64,000 nucleotides of DNA, from the NCBI GenBank assembly GCA_963920705.1, contig OY987232.1, forward strand, positions 4,777,200-4,841,199, given 5' to 3'. This DNA is from Odiellus spinosus. Lineage: Eukaryota > Arthropoda > Arachnida > Opiliones > Phalangiidae. The translations under genes and the position numbers were made by a program. The notes under the pieces are model-generated. The model saw only the letters and a list, made by a program, of their open reading frames with translations, made no database searches and had not been told where the DNA came from. This document shows, piece after piece, positions 33,900 through 42,935 of this stretch. Numbering within the stretch: position 1 is the stretch's first letter; the number at the start of each line of letters is the position of its first letter.

Positions 33900-35561
33900 T
33901 CGAACATACTCTTGTTAACAGCTATAATACAAGTGAGAGATGCAACCGGTAACTATCAACGAGCAAGAGCTCTTTTAGATACAGCGTTTCAAACCAGTTT
34001 TATAAGTGAAGCCTGCGCGCAACGGCTTCAGCTTAAACGATCTCACTTAGACATATCTATCGGGTATTGGAGATAAGGGTATTGATTCGTGTCAAAGCAG
34101 CGTCAAATTAAAATTACGCTCAGATGCAGACAGCAACATAGAGGTAACTGTGGAGGCTCTGATTCTCTCGAGAGTCACGGGATACCTGCCACAGATTCCA
34201 TGTGACCCGACCAAGTGGCCACATATCAAAGGCTTAAAGTTAGCCGATCCCAAATTTTACGTACCAGGCCAAATAGACATATTACTTGGTGCAGACATTT
34301 GCATTGACATCATGGATGGTGGAGTTCTCAAAGGACCACCGAACACACCGGGTGCATTTAGCACTATATTTGGTTGGGCCATCTCAGGACCCCAAACCTT
34401 GCAAGACCATGAGAGCTCTAACATTCATGTACATCATTGCACGATTGACATTCAATGAAAGAAATTTTGGGAACTTGAAGAGGTAGCGCCACAAAATATA
34501 CTTACTTCAAATGAAGCACTATGCGAGAGTATCTTTAAAGAAAGTCACACCAGAGATGCAACTGGTCGCTACATGGTGAGAATACCATTCAAAACCAATC
34601 CTGATGTACTGGGCGACTCAAGGAAAGCCGCAGTGCGAAGATTCTACTGTCTCGAACGACAGAGAAAGATCAGTTGAAACAGGCAAAATACCAGACATTT
34701 ATGACCGAATACCTTGAACTAGGACACATGGAACTCATTCCGTCGGACGAGAATAGGAGTCAACAAGGACGTAACTATTACTTGCCGCATCATTGCGTAT
34801 CAAGCGAAACAAGTACGACCACCAGTTTACGAACTGTGTTTGACGGTTCCGCTAAATCATCAACAGGAATCTCCCTTAATGACATTCTTCTCGTTGGACC
34901 CAAACTACAAGAAGATCTTATAAACCAGCTTATTCGGTTTATAAGGTCGCTAACCTTGCTAAAATGTTTCGACAAATTTTGGTACATCCGGAAGATACCG
35001 ACTTTCAACGAATAATCTGGCGACCAAAGAACCAGGTAACCATTAACGATTATCGGCTACTCACGGTCACATATGGAACAGCGTCCGCTCCATACCTCGC
35101 AATAAAAGTACTCAAACAATTATCCCAAGACGAAAATAATAACTTTCCCTTGGCATCATCGGTTCTCTCCAATGACTTCTACGTAGACAATCTGATGTCT
35201 GGAAGAGAAACGGTGAAAGAGGCATTACAGCTTCAAACGGAACTCATGGAATTAACAAAGAAAGGCGGATTTGAGCTTAGAAAGTGGGCTTCAAACGAGC
35301 CTGAAATCCTGGAGTCGATACCTCCTGAATTGAGGGAAATTCAAGGACCTCTAAGAATAGATACTGATGAAACAATAAAGACACTTGGACTATATTGGCA
35401 ACCAGCTGCTGATCAATTTATATTCATGGTAAAGTTATCTGATGAAAAAAGAACGGTGACCAAAAGAATAATTTTATCAGACACAGCCAAAATCTTTGAC
35501 CCCTTGGGTCTTCTAGCCCCAATTGTAGTCGTGGGAAAAATACTACTACACGCACTCTTTT
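33900..35561 (+). pseudogene. BEL/Pao protease and reverse transcriptase, broken
   Basis: A degraded aspartic protease region (ARALLDTAFQTSFIS, then QIDILLGADI) is followed by RT: YYLPHHCVSSE, TVFDGSAKSSTGISLNDILLVGP, a frameshift at about 34965, and NDFYVDNLMSG. The last reads YVDN where active RTs have YVDD, so a catalytic aspartate is lost. It ends with FDPLGLLAPIVV and is cut at 35561. Confidence 0.85.
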
Positions 35562-35576
35562 AAAAACTTAACGAAA

Positions 35577-36257
35577 TGTACGGTTTATTTTGATTGAACA
35601 CTTGCACTTAAATTTCCTTATCATATTGTTACATACTCAAAAAAGACTAAACTTTACTTATTGATTGCTCATTTGCTCTAAAGACTAAACTTTACTTATT
35701 TACTCCAAAAGACTTTAACTAACTTTAACTAACTTAAAATTATTTGTACGCTATATATTTATTACTTGGACCATTTTTAGGCCTTGCCCGCACGCACGAG
35801 GTTCTTAACAAGATTATTTTAGAATAATTTTGCACTTTTTGCACGTGAGATTTTTTCTCCTTCTTTACTGCACAGGAGGTCCAGTGACCAGTTTTTACTT
35901 TTACTCATTGGACAGAAAACCGAGGAGAATAGTTTATGGATGGTGAGAACACCTGCACTCTGACGTCCTCGGTTTTCCCAACATTCTTCAGTGTTCGCTC
36001 GAAATTATTTGACAATAGAAATACGAAATTGGTAAATTTACTAGCAAAACATGAAATAAAAAAAGCAACAAAAATATATTCGGGTGTGTACCAAGTATAG
36101 ACTTGAACATAGAGAAAAATATACAACTTAATAATAACAAAATCACAAATACAAATTATACATATTGACACAATTAATTTACATGATAATAAATAACACT
36201 TAATAATAAATACTTAAAATGGTCGCCCCTATTTTTAGTTCATACGAATATTTAACA
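35577..36257 (-). repeat. Probable LTR of the minus-strand BEL half
   Basis: On minus, a purine run GGTGGGGAG is followed by TGTTAAATATTCG, a typical polypurine tract and LTR start, and the block ends ...CCGTACA at 35577. No second copy exists in the window, so the limits rest on TG...CA ends and position after the integrase. Confidence 0.5.
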
Positions 36258-38260
36258 CACTCCCCACCGTTGAACTGTTGACACAGTTCAAGATAATTTT
36301 AGAGTTCTAAGTTTTGCACCAACTGGACTGGTCTTCTCATTAGAGTACCATTGGGTAGGCGAAGTAAACAGGAACGGACTACTCCGTACCTGCCTTAAGT
36401 TAGCTCGTGGACTACGGCCAACTTCCACATGCACCGTGGAGTTTTAGTTTTTCGATTAAAACTACGTCACTGACTTGAAGCTCTAGTTTTCGGACCTTTG
36501 TCTAGTTTTAGACGATGGGCAGATCGGAGTTCTAAAAGATAATCAAATTTCCATCTCAACCAAAACCTTTCTAAAAGTGCTTGTCTGTACTTCAGTCTTT
36601 TAATTAGCTCCCGCTTTAAGGCAGGGGGGAGTTCGCTCGATGAGTGTATTTGCAAAGGAAGCGCGGTTAGGCGTTTTCCCACCAAAAAATGCGCTGGGGT
36701 GAGGGGTTGCGGCTCTCATGGATTGTAGTAAGCAAAGGTTGTCGGACGGGAATTGATAGTCGCTTCGATCTCGATGAGTAGCTTCTCAATTTCTTCATAT
36801 GTAAGGAGTGCTTGGCCTAGGACTTTTCTGAGAACGGTTTTAACAGACTTGACCCTCCGTTCCCAGAAGGCTCCCCATCAGGCTCCCCGCTCCGCTATGT
36901 ATTTCCATGTAATTTTTAGCCCCCAAAGAACTCCGCTACTTCTGGGCTTCCAAGATGACTCAGTAATGTTTTCAAATCTTGATCAGCTTTCTTGAATGTG
37001 GCAGCATTATCACTGAAGATAACGCGCACCATGCCGCGCCTTGCGATAAACCTTCTGAAGGACATAAGGAAGCTTTCTGTTGTCAAGTCTGACACCAGCT
37101 CTAAATGGACTGCTCGAGTCACTGCGTACGTGTATAGGGCTACGTAACATTTCTTGTTGTTTGGCTTCACATAGATAGGACCTGCGTGGTCAATGCCACA
37201 AATCTCAATGGGTGGCGACGGATTTATTCTTACGTCCGGTAAGGGTACCATGACCGCTGTAGTTGGCTTTGTTCGGTAAATCTTACAGCGCGGGCATGAA
37301 GTGATAATTTTCTTCACCAGTTGTCTTCCCCTGGGTATCCAGAATCGCTCTCTTATTTCCACCAATACGTCATTGACGCCTGCGTGTTTGAGACTAATGT
37401 TTTTTGACATGCCTATCAAATAGGCTAGATGATGGTTCGCAGAAAGAAGCCAAGGGTGTTTCTCACGGTAGGACATCTGAGCTGCTCCTAGGCGTCCTCC
37501 TACGCACAGGATCCCGCTGTCATCGAGTTTTGGGTCCAATGACAGGATAGGTGATTGTTTTGGTATTTCTCCGCCGTCCTTAAGGCTTAAAATCTCGTCT
37601 GGATAGGTCCAAACTGGACGCTCTTTATCCAGTATTCTTCCGCAGTTTGCATCTCCTCTGTTGTTAGTGGCCCTGTTCTCCTATTATCTTTTGCTCAGGT
37701 ATTGTTTGCGAATCGAAGTATCCACGCGGTTAATCGAATGACTTGCTGAAGCCGGTTATATTTGTTAAGGTGGAACAACGGTTTGGGCGCGGTTCCGACG
37801 GAATTCAAATTTACCGCGATTTTTTAACCGGCTGCTCTAAGTTCGCACTCGGTTGACACGAAACTTTTCTTGGGGTAGTTTTCTTGGGGGGCCCTGCCAC
37901 CATAAATCGCTAGAAGCTATGTCATTTAAATTTTTACCGCGCTTAGGAAGATCGACGGGGTTTCTTTACCCGCCACGTGTTCCAACACAAAGGATCAGTA
38001 CGTTGCTGAATTTCTCTTACCCTGTTTTGTACGAAGGGTCTCCAACGGCTCGCGGCGCCTCGAATCCAGCACAAAGCGATAGTGGAAACGGGCCACATTT
38101 GCACCTTGTCTGGTTTAATTGTCATAGCTTCAACTAAACTGTTTGCTAATCGCGCACCTATCACTGCACCCATCAACTCTAATCTTGGCACTTTCAAAGT
38201 TTGTGATTTTAAATCATCCTTTAATGGGGCGACTTTGGCTTTAAAAAAGGAGTCAACTTC
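36258..38260 (-). pseudogene. BEL/Pao RNase H and integrase, minus strand, decayed
   Basis: Reading on minus from about 38260: FKAKVAPLK, LKVPRLELMGAVIGARL and an RNase H stretch with STIALCWI; the usual catalytic D before STIALCWI reads V. Integrase follows with HHLAYLIGMSKN, CPRCKIYR, ICGIDHAGPIYV (first D), VIFSDNAATF (second D) and a C-terminal part LLERFWLRW near 36570. Frameshifts and stops separate the frames 38197-37943, 37539-36916 and 36685-36467. It begins where the plus-strand half's coding stops. Confidence 0.85.
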
Positions 38261-38880
38261 AAAATTAATTTTAAAATACTTAGACTTAATATTTTTAAAC
38301 GAAACTTAGAAAAGGCACACGTTCGAACTTTCATTTAAAATTAGTTTCAACTGTAACAAATGATTATTTCGATAAGTTATGTCCCGGAACAGACATGTCC
38401 TCGAAAAAGTCGATTTTAATGTTATTTCTATGGGAAAATGCAGCGTTTTGATTGGCTAGAGATTGAAATTGCATTACAGATGATGATCAGCCCATAACGT
38501 AAGAACCCTACCGGGTTCTCCGAATAACCCAAATTAATTTTGAATAAATTTAGCAATCTCAGGATTGTGTTAAATAACTCTAACACACAAAAAATGCTAA
38601 AAAAATAAAAGACTAGGAAATATTTCGATCTTCGAAGTATAAAACTCGTGAAGTCGATAACCAAAATATATCAGAAAGTCAATCGGTAAATCGTAAAATA
38701 CCTCTTTCACGAAAGCGAAAAATGAGTACAGAGAAAAATGAATCAGAAAAACCTTTTGATTTTCAAACTAATATTTCAGTCACAACTCAGTAATAAAAAT
38801 AAAATTAGAATTCAAGTCATTGAAAATATACCAAAAATGTCCAAATAAGAATATTTCAAACAAATAATAAACACATAAAA
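38261..38880. other. No gene seen
   Basis: AT-rich sequence between the BEL remnant and the inverted-repeat arm. No signal recognised. Confidence 0.5.
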
Positions 38881-39348
38881 CAAATAATAAAAGTTAAAAA
38901 TTACTTCCTTACCAATAAATTGTATTCAAACGAATCAAACTTAATATATCAAAAATGTCTTTGCGAACAAAGACCCAGAAGGACATGTTATGGCCTTGAA
39001 TGTCTGAAGTGACAGATATTTAATTTTCTTTTAAAACATTAAATTTAAATACAATTAAATTTTCTTTTAAAACGTGAAATTTAAATACAATTAAATTTTC
39101 TTTTAAAACATGAAATTTAAATATAATAAGATTTTCTTTTAAAACGAAATTTAAATATAATAAGATTTTCTTTTAAAACGAAATTTAAATATAATCACAA
39201 TCTGGCACAATTTAGAGTTTCAAATTTCAAAACAACTGATTTTATTCACTCTGAAAAATTTAAGAAAAAACATAACAGACGATTTTCTCCCATTGACGCT
39301 TAACATTAAATTTCGCTTAATTATTTTTCAGGGATTACGTGTCAAACA
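38881..39348. repeat. Left arm of an inverted repeat surrounding the Polinton
   Basis: This arm is the reverse complement of about 61047-61552, sharing ATGTCTTTGCGAACAAAG, CTTGAATGTCTGAAGTGACAG and a short AT-rich unit (TTTTCTTTTAAAACATGAAA) repeated four to five times. It lies 760 bp outside the Polinton's own terminal repeat, so it belongs to the DNA the Polinton entered. Confidence 0.8.
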
Positions 39349-39460
39349 AAACGAAACTTTTCGTTCGATAGAAAAATTTACTTAATTTAGCTTTGGCTTT
39401 AGGCATAGAATCAAAGTTCTATGATCTGATCTCATACTTTAATTGGATAATGTTTTCTAT

Positions 39461-39904
39461 GGATAATGTTTTATTATAACTCCTCGACTTTAGTCGAGGC
39501 AATTCGTTCATGTTAGCTTACGAATGCTTATACAAGGAATTTAAAGGGAAAAAATTCCTCATATTTTAATTTTTAATCTAGGTTGCAAACGAACAAACCT
39601 AATCCATGGATATTGTTTTATTACAACTCCTCGACTTTAGTCCAGGCAATTCGTTCATGTTAGCTTATGAATTCTTATACAAGGAATTTAAAGGGAATAA
39701 AAAATCCCCATATTTTAATTTTTAATTTCGGTTGCAAACGAACAAACCTAATCCATGGATAATTTTTTGTTATAACTCCTCGACTTTAGTCGAGGCAATT
39801 CGTTTATGTTAGCTTATGAATGCTTATACAAGGAATTTAAAGGGAAAAAGATTCCCCATATTTTAATTTTTAATCTAGGTTGCAAACGAACAAACCTAAT
39901 CCAT
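39461..39904. repeat. Three tandem 148-bp units
   Basis: Units start at 39461, 39608 and 39757, with a partial fourth at 39905. Each begins GGATAATGTTTTATTA-like and contains the palindrome CTCGACTTTAGTCGAG and TTGCAAACGAACAAACC. Copies are about 95 percent alike. It lies between the left arm and the Polinton. Confidence 0.85.
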
Positions 39905-40102
39905 GGCTAATGTTTTATTATAACTCCTAATAACTAATTAGTGGTCCCTTATGGAAATCATCATTTAAATTGTACGGTTTTAATGAAAAGAAAAATGAAA
40001 GTATTACAATTTATTTAAAAACCTTATCCGCTCTAAAATTCGTCGCTTTGAAATTCTCTTCCCTTGCACGCACAATATAGTTTTGAAAGTACAAATTGTT
40101 AT

Positions 40103-40108
40103 GGTTTG
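40103..40108 (+). repeat. Polinton target duplication, left
   Basis: GGTTTG, identical to 60850-60855. A 6-bp duplication is the established Polinton insertion signature. Confidence 0.93.
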
Positions 40109-40258
40109 AGTAGTAAAGTACGCACCCGTTAAGCAAAAATTCATCCCCCTTTCCAGCCCCAGCCTGCTAGAGCCCCTCCCCAGGTTTGGGAGAACCTGTT
40201 TTTGACATCACCAACTTGTAAAAATTTTTTTTTTCAAAATTTCCGCTCGCGCCGGAGG
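40109..40258 (+). repeat. Polinton terminal inverted repeat, left
   Basis: It starts AGTAGTAAAGTACGCACCCG and matches the complement of 60700-60849 over 150 bases with one difference (CCGCTCGC versus CCACTCGC). Similarity drops sharply inside. Confidence 0.95.
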
Positions 40259-40497
40259 GCTTTGGTACTAGCGAGGTTCTCCCTTCTCGTTATACAAAGG
40301 TTTCGCGCGTTTGATTTTTAAAGTGGTGGTGTCACGAATTAAAATTGTTATTATTTTTATTTGGATATTTGTTGTTCTCTATATCTGAATAACCAATAGA
40401 AAATAAGGGGGTTTTATATCATTGTCCCGAGGATTATAAAAGAATATATTGACATATATTAAGGCTCATAATTTATAATCACTTATTCAAGATCATC

Positions 40498-40776
40498 ATG
40501 TCAAGAAAAACGCCAGAAAAAATTGTTATTAAACGTTATTGTCATTGTAATTATTTTAAAAGATGGAAATACAATGATTCGTATACTCGAAGATTCGCTA
40601 TTGGGTTTGGGGTAACGTTGCTAACCCCCATTCTCGTTCCTATTGGTTTTGTTATGTCAGTCTTTTCTGCTGATCCAATTTATTTGATAACCAGTTTTTT
40701 ACCGCTCCTTTACATCTACATTAAAATGGGAGAACCTTTAGACAAATTATGCCACAACTGTGGGCGTTTCCTTTAA
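40498..40776 (+). CDS. Small membrane protein A of the Polinton, 92 aa
   Basis: It has two hydrophobic segments (about residues 34-58 and 62-78) between an N-terminal CHCNYF and a C-terminal CHNCGRF, which could bind a metal. The core LLTPILVPIGF-x9-DPIYLI-x3-LPLLYIYI lines up with LISPLTVPIAF-x6-GDMYCVL-x3-APYLWLSL of the next gene, so the two are tandem paralogues. ATG start, 27-base gap to the next gene. I do not recognise a family; a virion-membrane or host-membrane role is inference. Confidence 0.6.
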   Translation: MSRKTPEKIVIKRYCHCNYFKRWKYNDSYTRRFAIGFGVTLLTPILVPIGFVMSVFSADPIYLITSFLPLLYIYIKMGEPLDKLCHNCGRFL

Positions 40777-40803
40777 TTTTAAAATAAATATTTTAGTTTT
40801 CTA

Positions 40804-41199
40804 ATGAGAGAATTTTTAGTCACTCGTGAGCTTTTCATCATGTGGGAATCGATATTCTCAGCTCTGTTCGAAATTATTCTAACTTATCCGCTTTTTTCAA
40901 TTTTGATAATTTGGATATTTCTGATGTTTTTACCGGCGGAATATTTCGCGGCTTTTTTCTTGATTTTAATAAGCCCATTGACTGTGCCAATCGCCTTTCT
41001 AATTGGACTTTTGCAAGGAGACATGTACTGTGTTCTGGTTATTTTTGCACCGTACTTGTGGTTATCGCTACTTATTTACCAAGTCCTAAAGAAGCTCGTA
41101 TTGATACCTGTGACATGTGGAGAAATACTATATAATGTGAGCCTGGACTATTACTTTCAAAACATCCAAAAATTATCACGAGTAAAAGAACAATTATAA
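40804..41199 (+). CDS. Small membrane protein B of the Polinton, 131 aa
   Basis: Three or four hydrophobic segments. Its middle (LISPLTVPIAFLIG...) parallels the preceding 92-aa protein, indicating duplication and divergence. The start could be 40804 or the ATG at 40840 (MWESIFS). It lacks the Cys pairs of its neighbour. Followed by an AT-rich intergenic region with AATAAA-type sequence at 41278. Confidence 0.58.
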   Translation: MREFLVTRELFIMWESIFSALFEIILTYPLFSILIIWIFLMFLPAEYFAAFFLILISPLTVPIAFLIGLLQGDMYCVLVIFAPYLWLSLLIYQVLKKLVLIPVTCGEILYNVSLDYYFQNIQKLSRVKEQL

Positions 41200-42761
41200 A
41201 TTTTATTTTTTGTGAAAAATTGTAATATGTTACAAAGAAATGTGTAATTTTTATTGTATATTATATAAATTAAAAATGTAATAAATGTTTTTTTTTTCAT
41301 CAAAAGTTGGTATTTATTATTTTTAAAAGTATGGAAATTGTAAGAATTCCTTGAGTTTCCCTCGCAGATATTTTTATCGAGTTTCCCTCGTAGATATTTT
41401 TCTCGAGTTCCACTGGTAGATAATTTTTGCCTTAATAATCAGTTTCGAATGAAACTTTTTTCAAAGATAGTGATGTCATTCTCAAGTTTTATTTGAAACC
41501 CAGAAAGTTCGAATTTAGAACGTCATCGCAAGTTCCAATCATCTTGCCAAAGTTTTAATCCCCCGACGTCCACAATTTTTGTAAATTGTTCGATCATCGC
41601 AATATTCGATGAAAGATTAGAGATCCATGACCAGAAGTTCAGAAGACCAAATTCTTGAGCTCAATTTTTTATCTTTGCGCCGTCTGTATTTGCTTGATAG
41701 GTCTAAGTGGGTTTCTTGGACAGTTAACGTTTTTTCCAATATAAGACTTTTTATGATATTTGTATCAATTTAGTGAGGTTTGAACTCTAGCAAGAGATCT
41801 AGTTATTTTAAAGCTTCCTGCTCACCCGAGCAGAACTGCCTATATGTAAAGTTGGATTTTTACCAATGATGTTGCTCTTTGACCATTTAGAGCAACATTC
41901 TTTTTCGAGTTAATGCAAGACTCTACAACAAAAAAGGGATTTATTTTTCGAGTCATCACGGACCTAAGTCTGGGCCTAAGTAATTGCAAAAATTTAGAGA
42001 CCGGAACGATACGATTTTTATTAAATTTATAGCAATTAATTCGCCCGTTAATAGTGATACTCTGATTCGTCTATTTCATCGTAGAGTCTTACACCAGGAC
42101 TAAGATTGAAGGGTCCTTCTTACTCGACGCGAACGGTATTTTGGTTGGTACGTGTAAATATATTTTTATTACCATACTTGGAAAAAGAGATGAAAAGCAA
42201 AAAAAATAATTTCATGTTCCAGAAGACTTAGCAAAGATATGAGTAGTAAAAAAATCTTTGTCAACTAAAAGAAAGGGACTGAGCATGCAAAAGAGTTCAT
42301 TTACCTAACCAAAAAAGAATAAATTACCACAACCGCTATCAGATTGCTTAAAAAATTAAAACTAAAAAATTACAATTTATGAAACTTAAGATTGAAGAAA
42401 ACAAATCATGCATTTATGAAACTTAACGCAAAAAAAGAATAATGATGATTTATGAAACTTAAGGCTTAAGAAGACGATAGAGGACCAAAATCATGACAGC
42501 CAAAAGGAATAAAATTGCAGGTTCCAAAGACATAGTAAAGATATGAGGAGTAATAAAAATTATAGTAAAGATATGAGAAGCAAAGAAAGAGACTATGATA
42601 AAAAAATATATTACACTCCCCCATCTATACCGCATTGGTAGAACCAACATAAAAAAATATATTACACTCTGGCCGTAAAAGAGTGGTAATATATGGCCAG
42701 AGGTGTTTACAGTCCGCTGAAACAAAAAAAAAAAAAAGCAAAATTATATGACTGTAAAATT
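41200..42761. other. Long intergenic region of the Polinton with hairpins and short repeats
   Basis: No convincing gene. It contains three tandem units of about 27 bp at 41352-41428 (CGAGTTTCCCTCGTAGATA type) and a perfect 10-bp hairpin at 41869-41898 (ATGTTGCTCT...AGAGCAACAT) followed by TCTTTTT. ATTTATGAAACTTAA occurs three times at 42375-42463, and AAAAAATATATTACACTC twice at 42601-42670. The minus frame at 42459-42725 is built from these repeats. Such a region could hold promoters or replication signals, but nothing shows this. Confidence 0.5.
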
Positions 42762-42764
42762 AAA

Positions 42765-42875
42765 GACTAGCGTGGTTTAGGGGTAAAAGTATGAATATTG
42801 TAAAAAAAAGTCCGGGGTTCGAATCCCCTTCGATAAAATAATATTTCCTACCCTTAAACCACGCTAGTCTTTTTT
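42765..42875 (+). ncRNA. Putative Pol III small RNA with 21-bp terminal stem
   Basis: 42765-42785 (GACTAGCGTGG...) pairs with 42849-42869 over 21 consecutive bases (one G-U), and a T6 run at 42870-42875 follows, a Pol III terminator. Inside are an A box TGGTTTAGGGG (42773-42783) and a B box GGTTCGAATCC (42816-42826), both matching the tRNA-type internal promoter consensus. The B box sits in a T-arm-like hairpin, GGGG-TTCGAAT-CCCC. Transcript length about 110 nt. It is not a normal tRNA: no anticodon arm, and 34 bases separate the T arm from the closing strand. The plan recalls adenovirus VA RNAs (internal A/B boxes, long terminal stem, U-run end), but homology is not claimed. A tRNA-derived remnant is the main alternative. 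Confidence 0.6.
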
Positions 42876-42935
42876 GTTCTTAAAAGAAAAAATTCTCATA
42901 AAAAACTCTCATTTAACATTTGGTTTCGTTACGTT

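Larger units (their letters stand above)
32545..35561 (+). mobile_element. BEL/Pao retrotransposon, 5' half (gag, protease, RT), decayed
   Basis: Plus-strand gag, zinc knuckle, aspartic protease and reverse transcriptase in series, split by several frameshifts and stops. The RT ends abruptly at 35561, where a minus-strand BEL half begins. The recognised frames are 32653-33261, 33258-33629, 33645-33827, 34150-34458, 34674-35015 and 34964-35563. Confidence 0.9.

Noticed and set aside
39481..39904. CRISPR-like array
   Set aside because: The three 148-bp units are nearly identical along their whole length, with no spacers; this is a simple tandem repeat in a eukaryotic genome.
41869..41905. 10-bp hairpin followed by TCTTTTT as a second Pol III RNA
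   Set aside because: No A or B box at suitable distance; kept only as part of the intergenic description.
42459..42725. 88-aa hydrophobic minus-strand frame in the Polinton
   Set aside because: It is built from short direct repeats (AAATATATTACACTC, ATATGAG) and has no match to neighbours; hydrophobicity follows from AT-rich composition.
42765..42837. Ordinary tRNA gene
   Set aside because: A and B boxes are present, but there is no anticodon stem, and the 5' end pairs with a strand 34 bases beyond the T arm. Listed instead as a putative small RNA.
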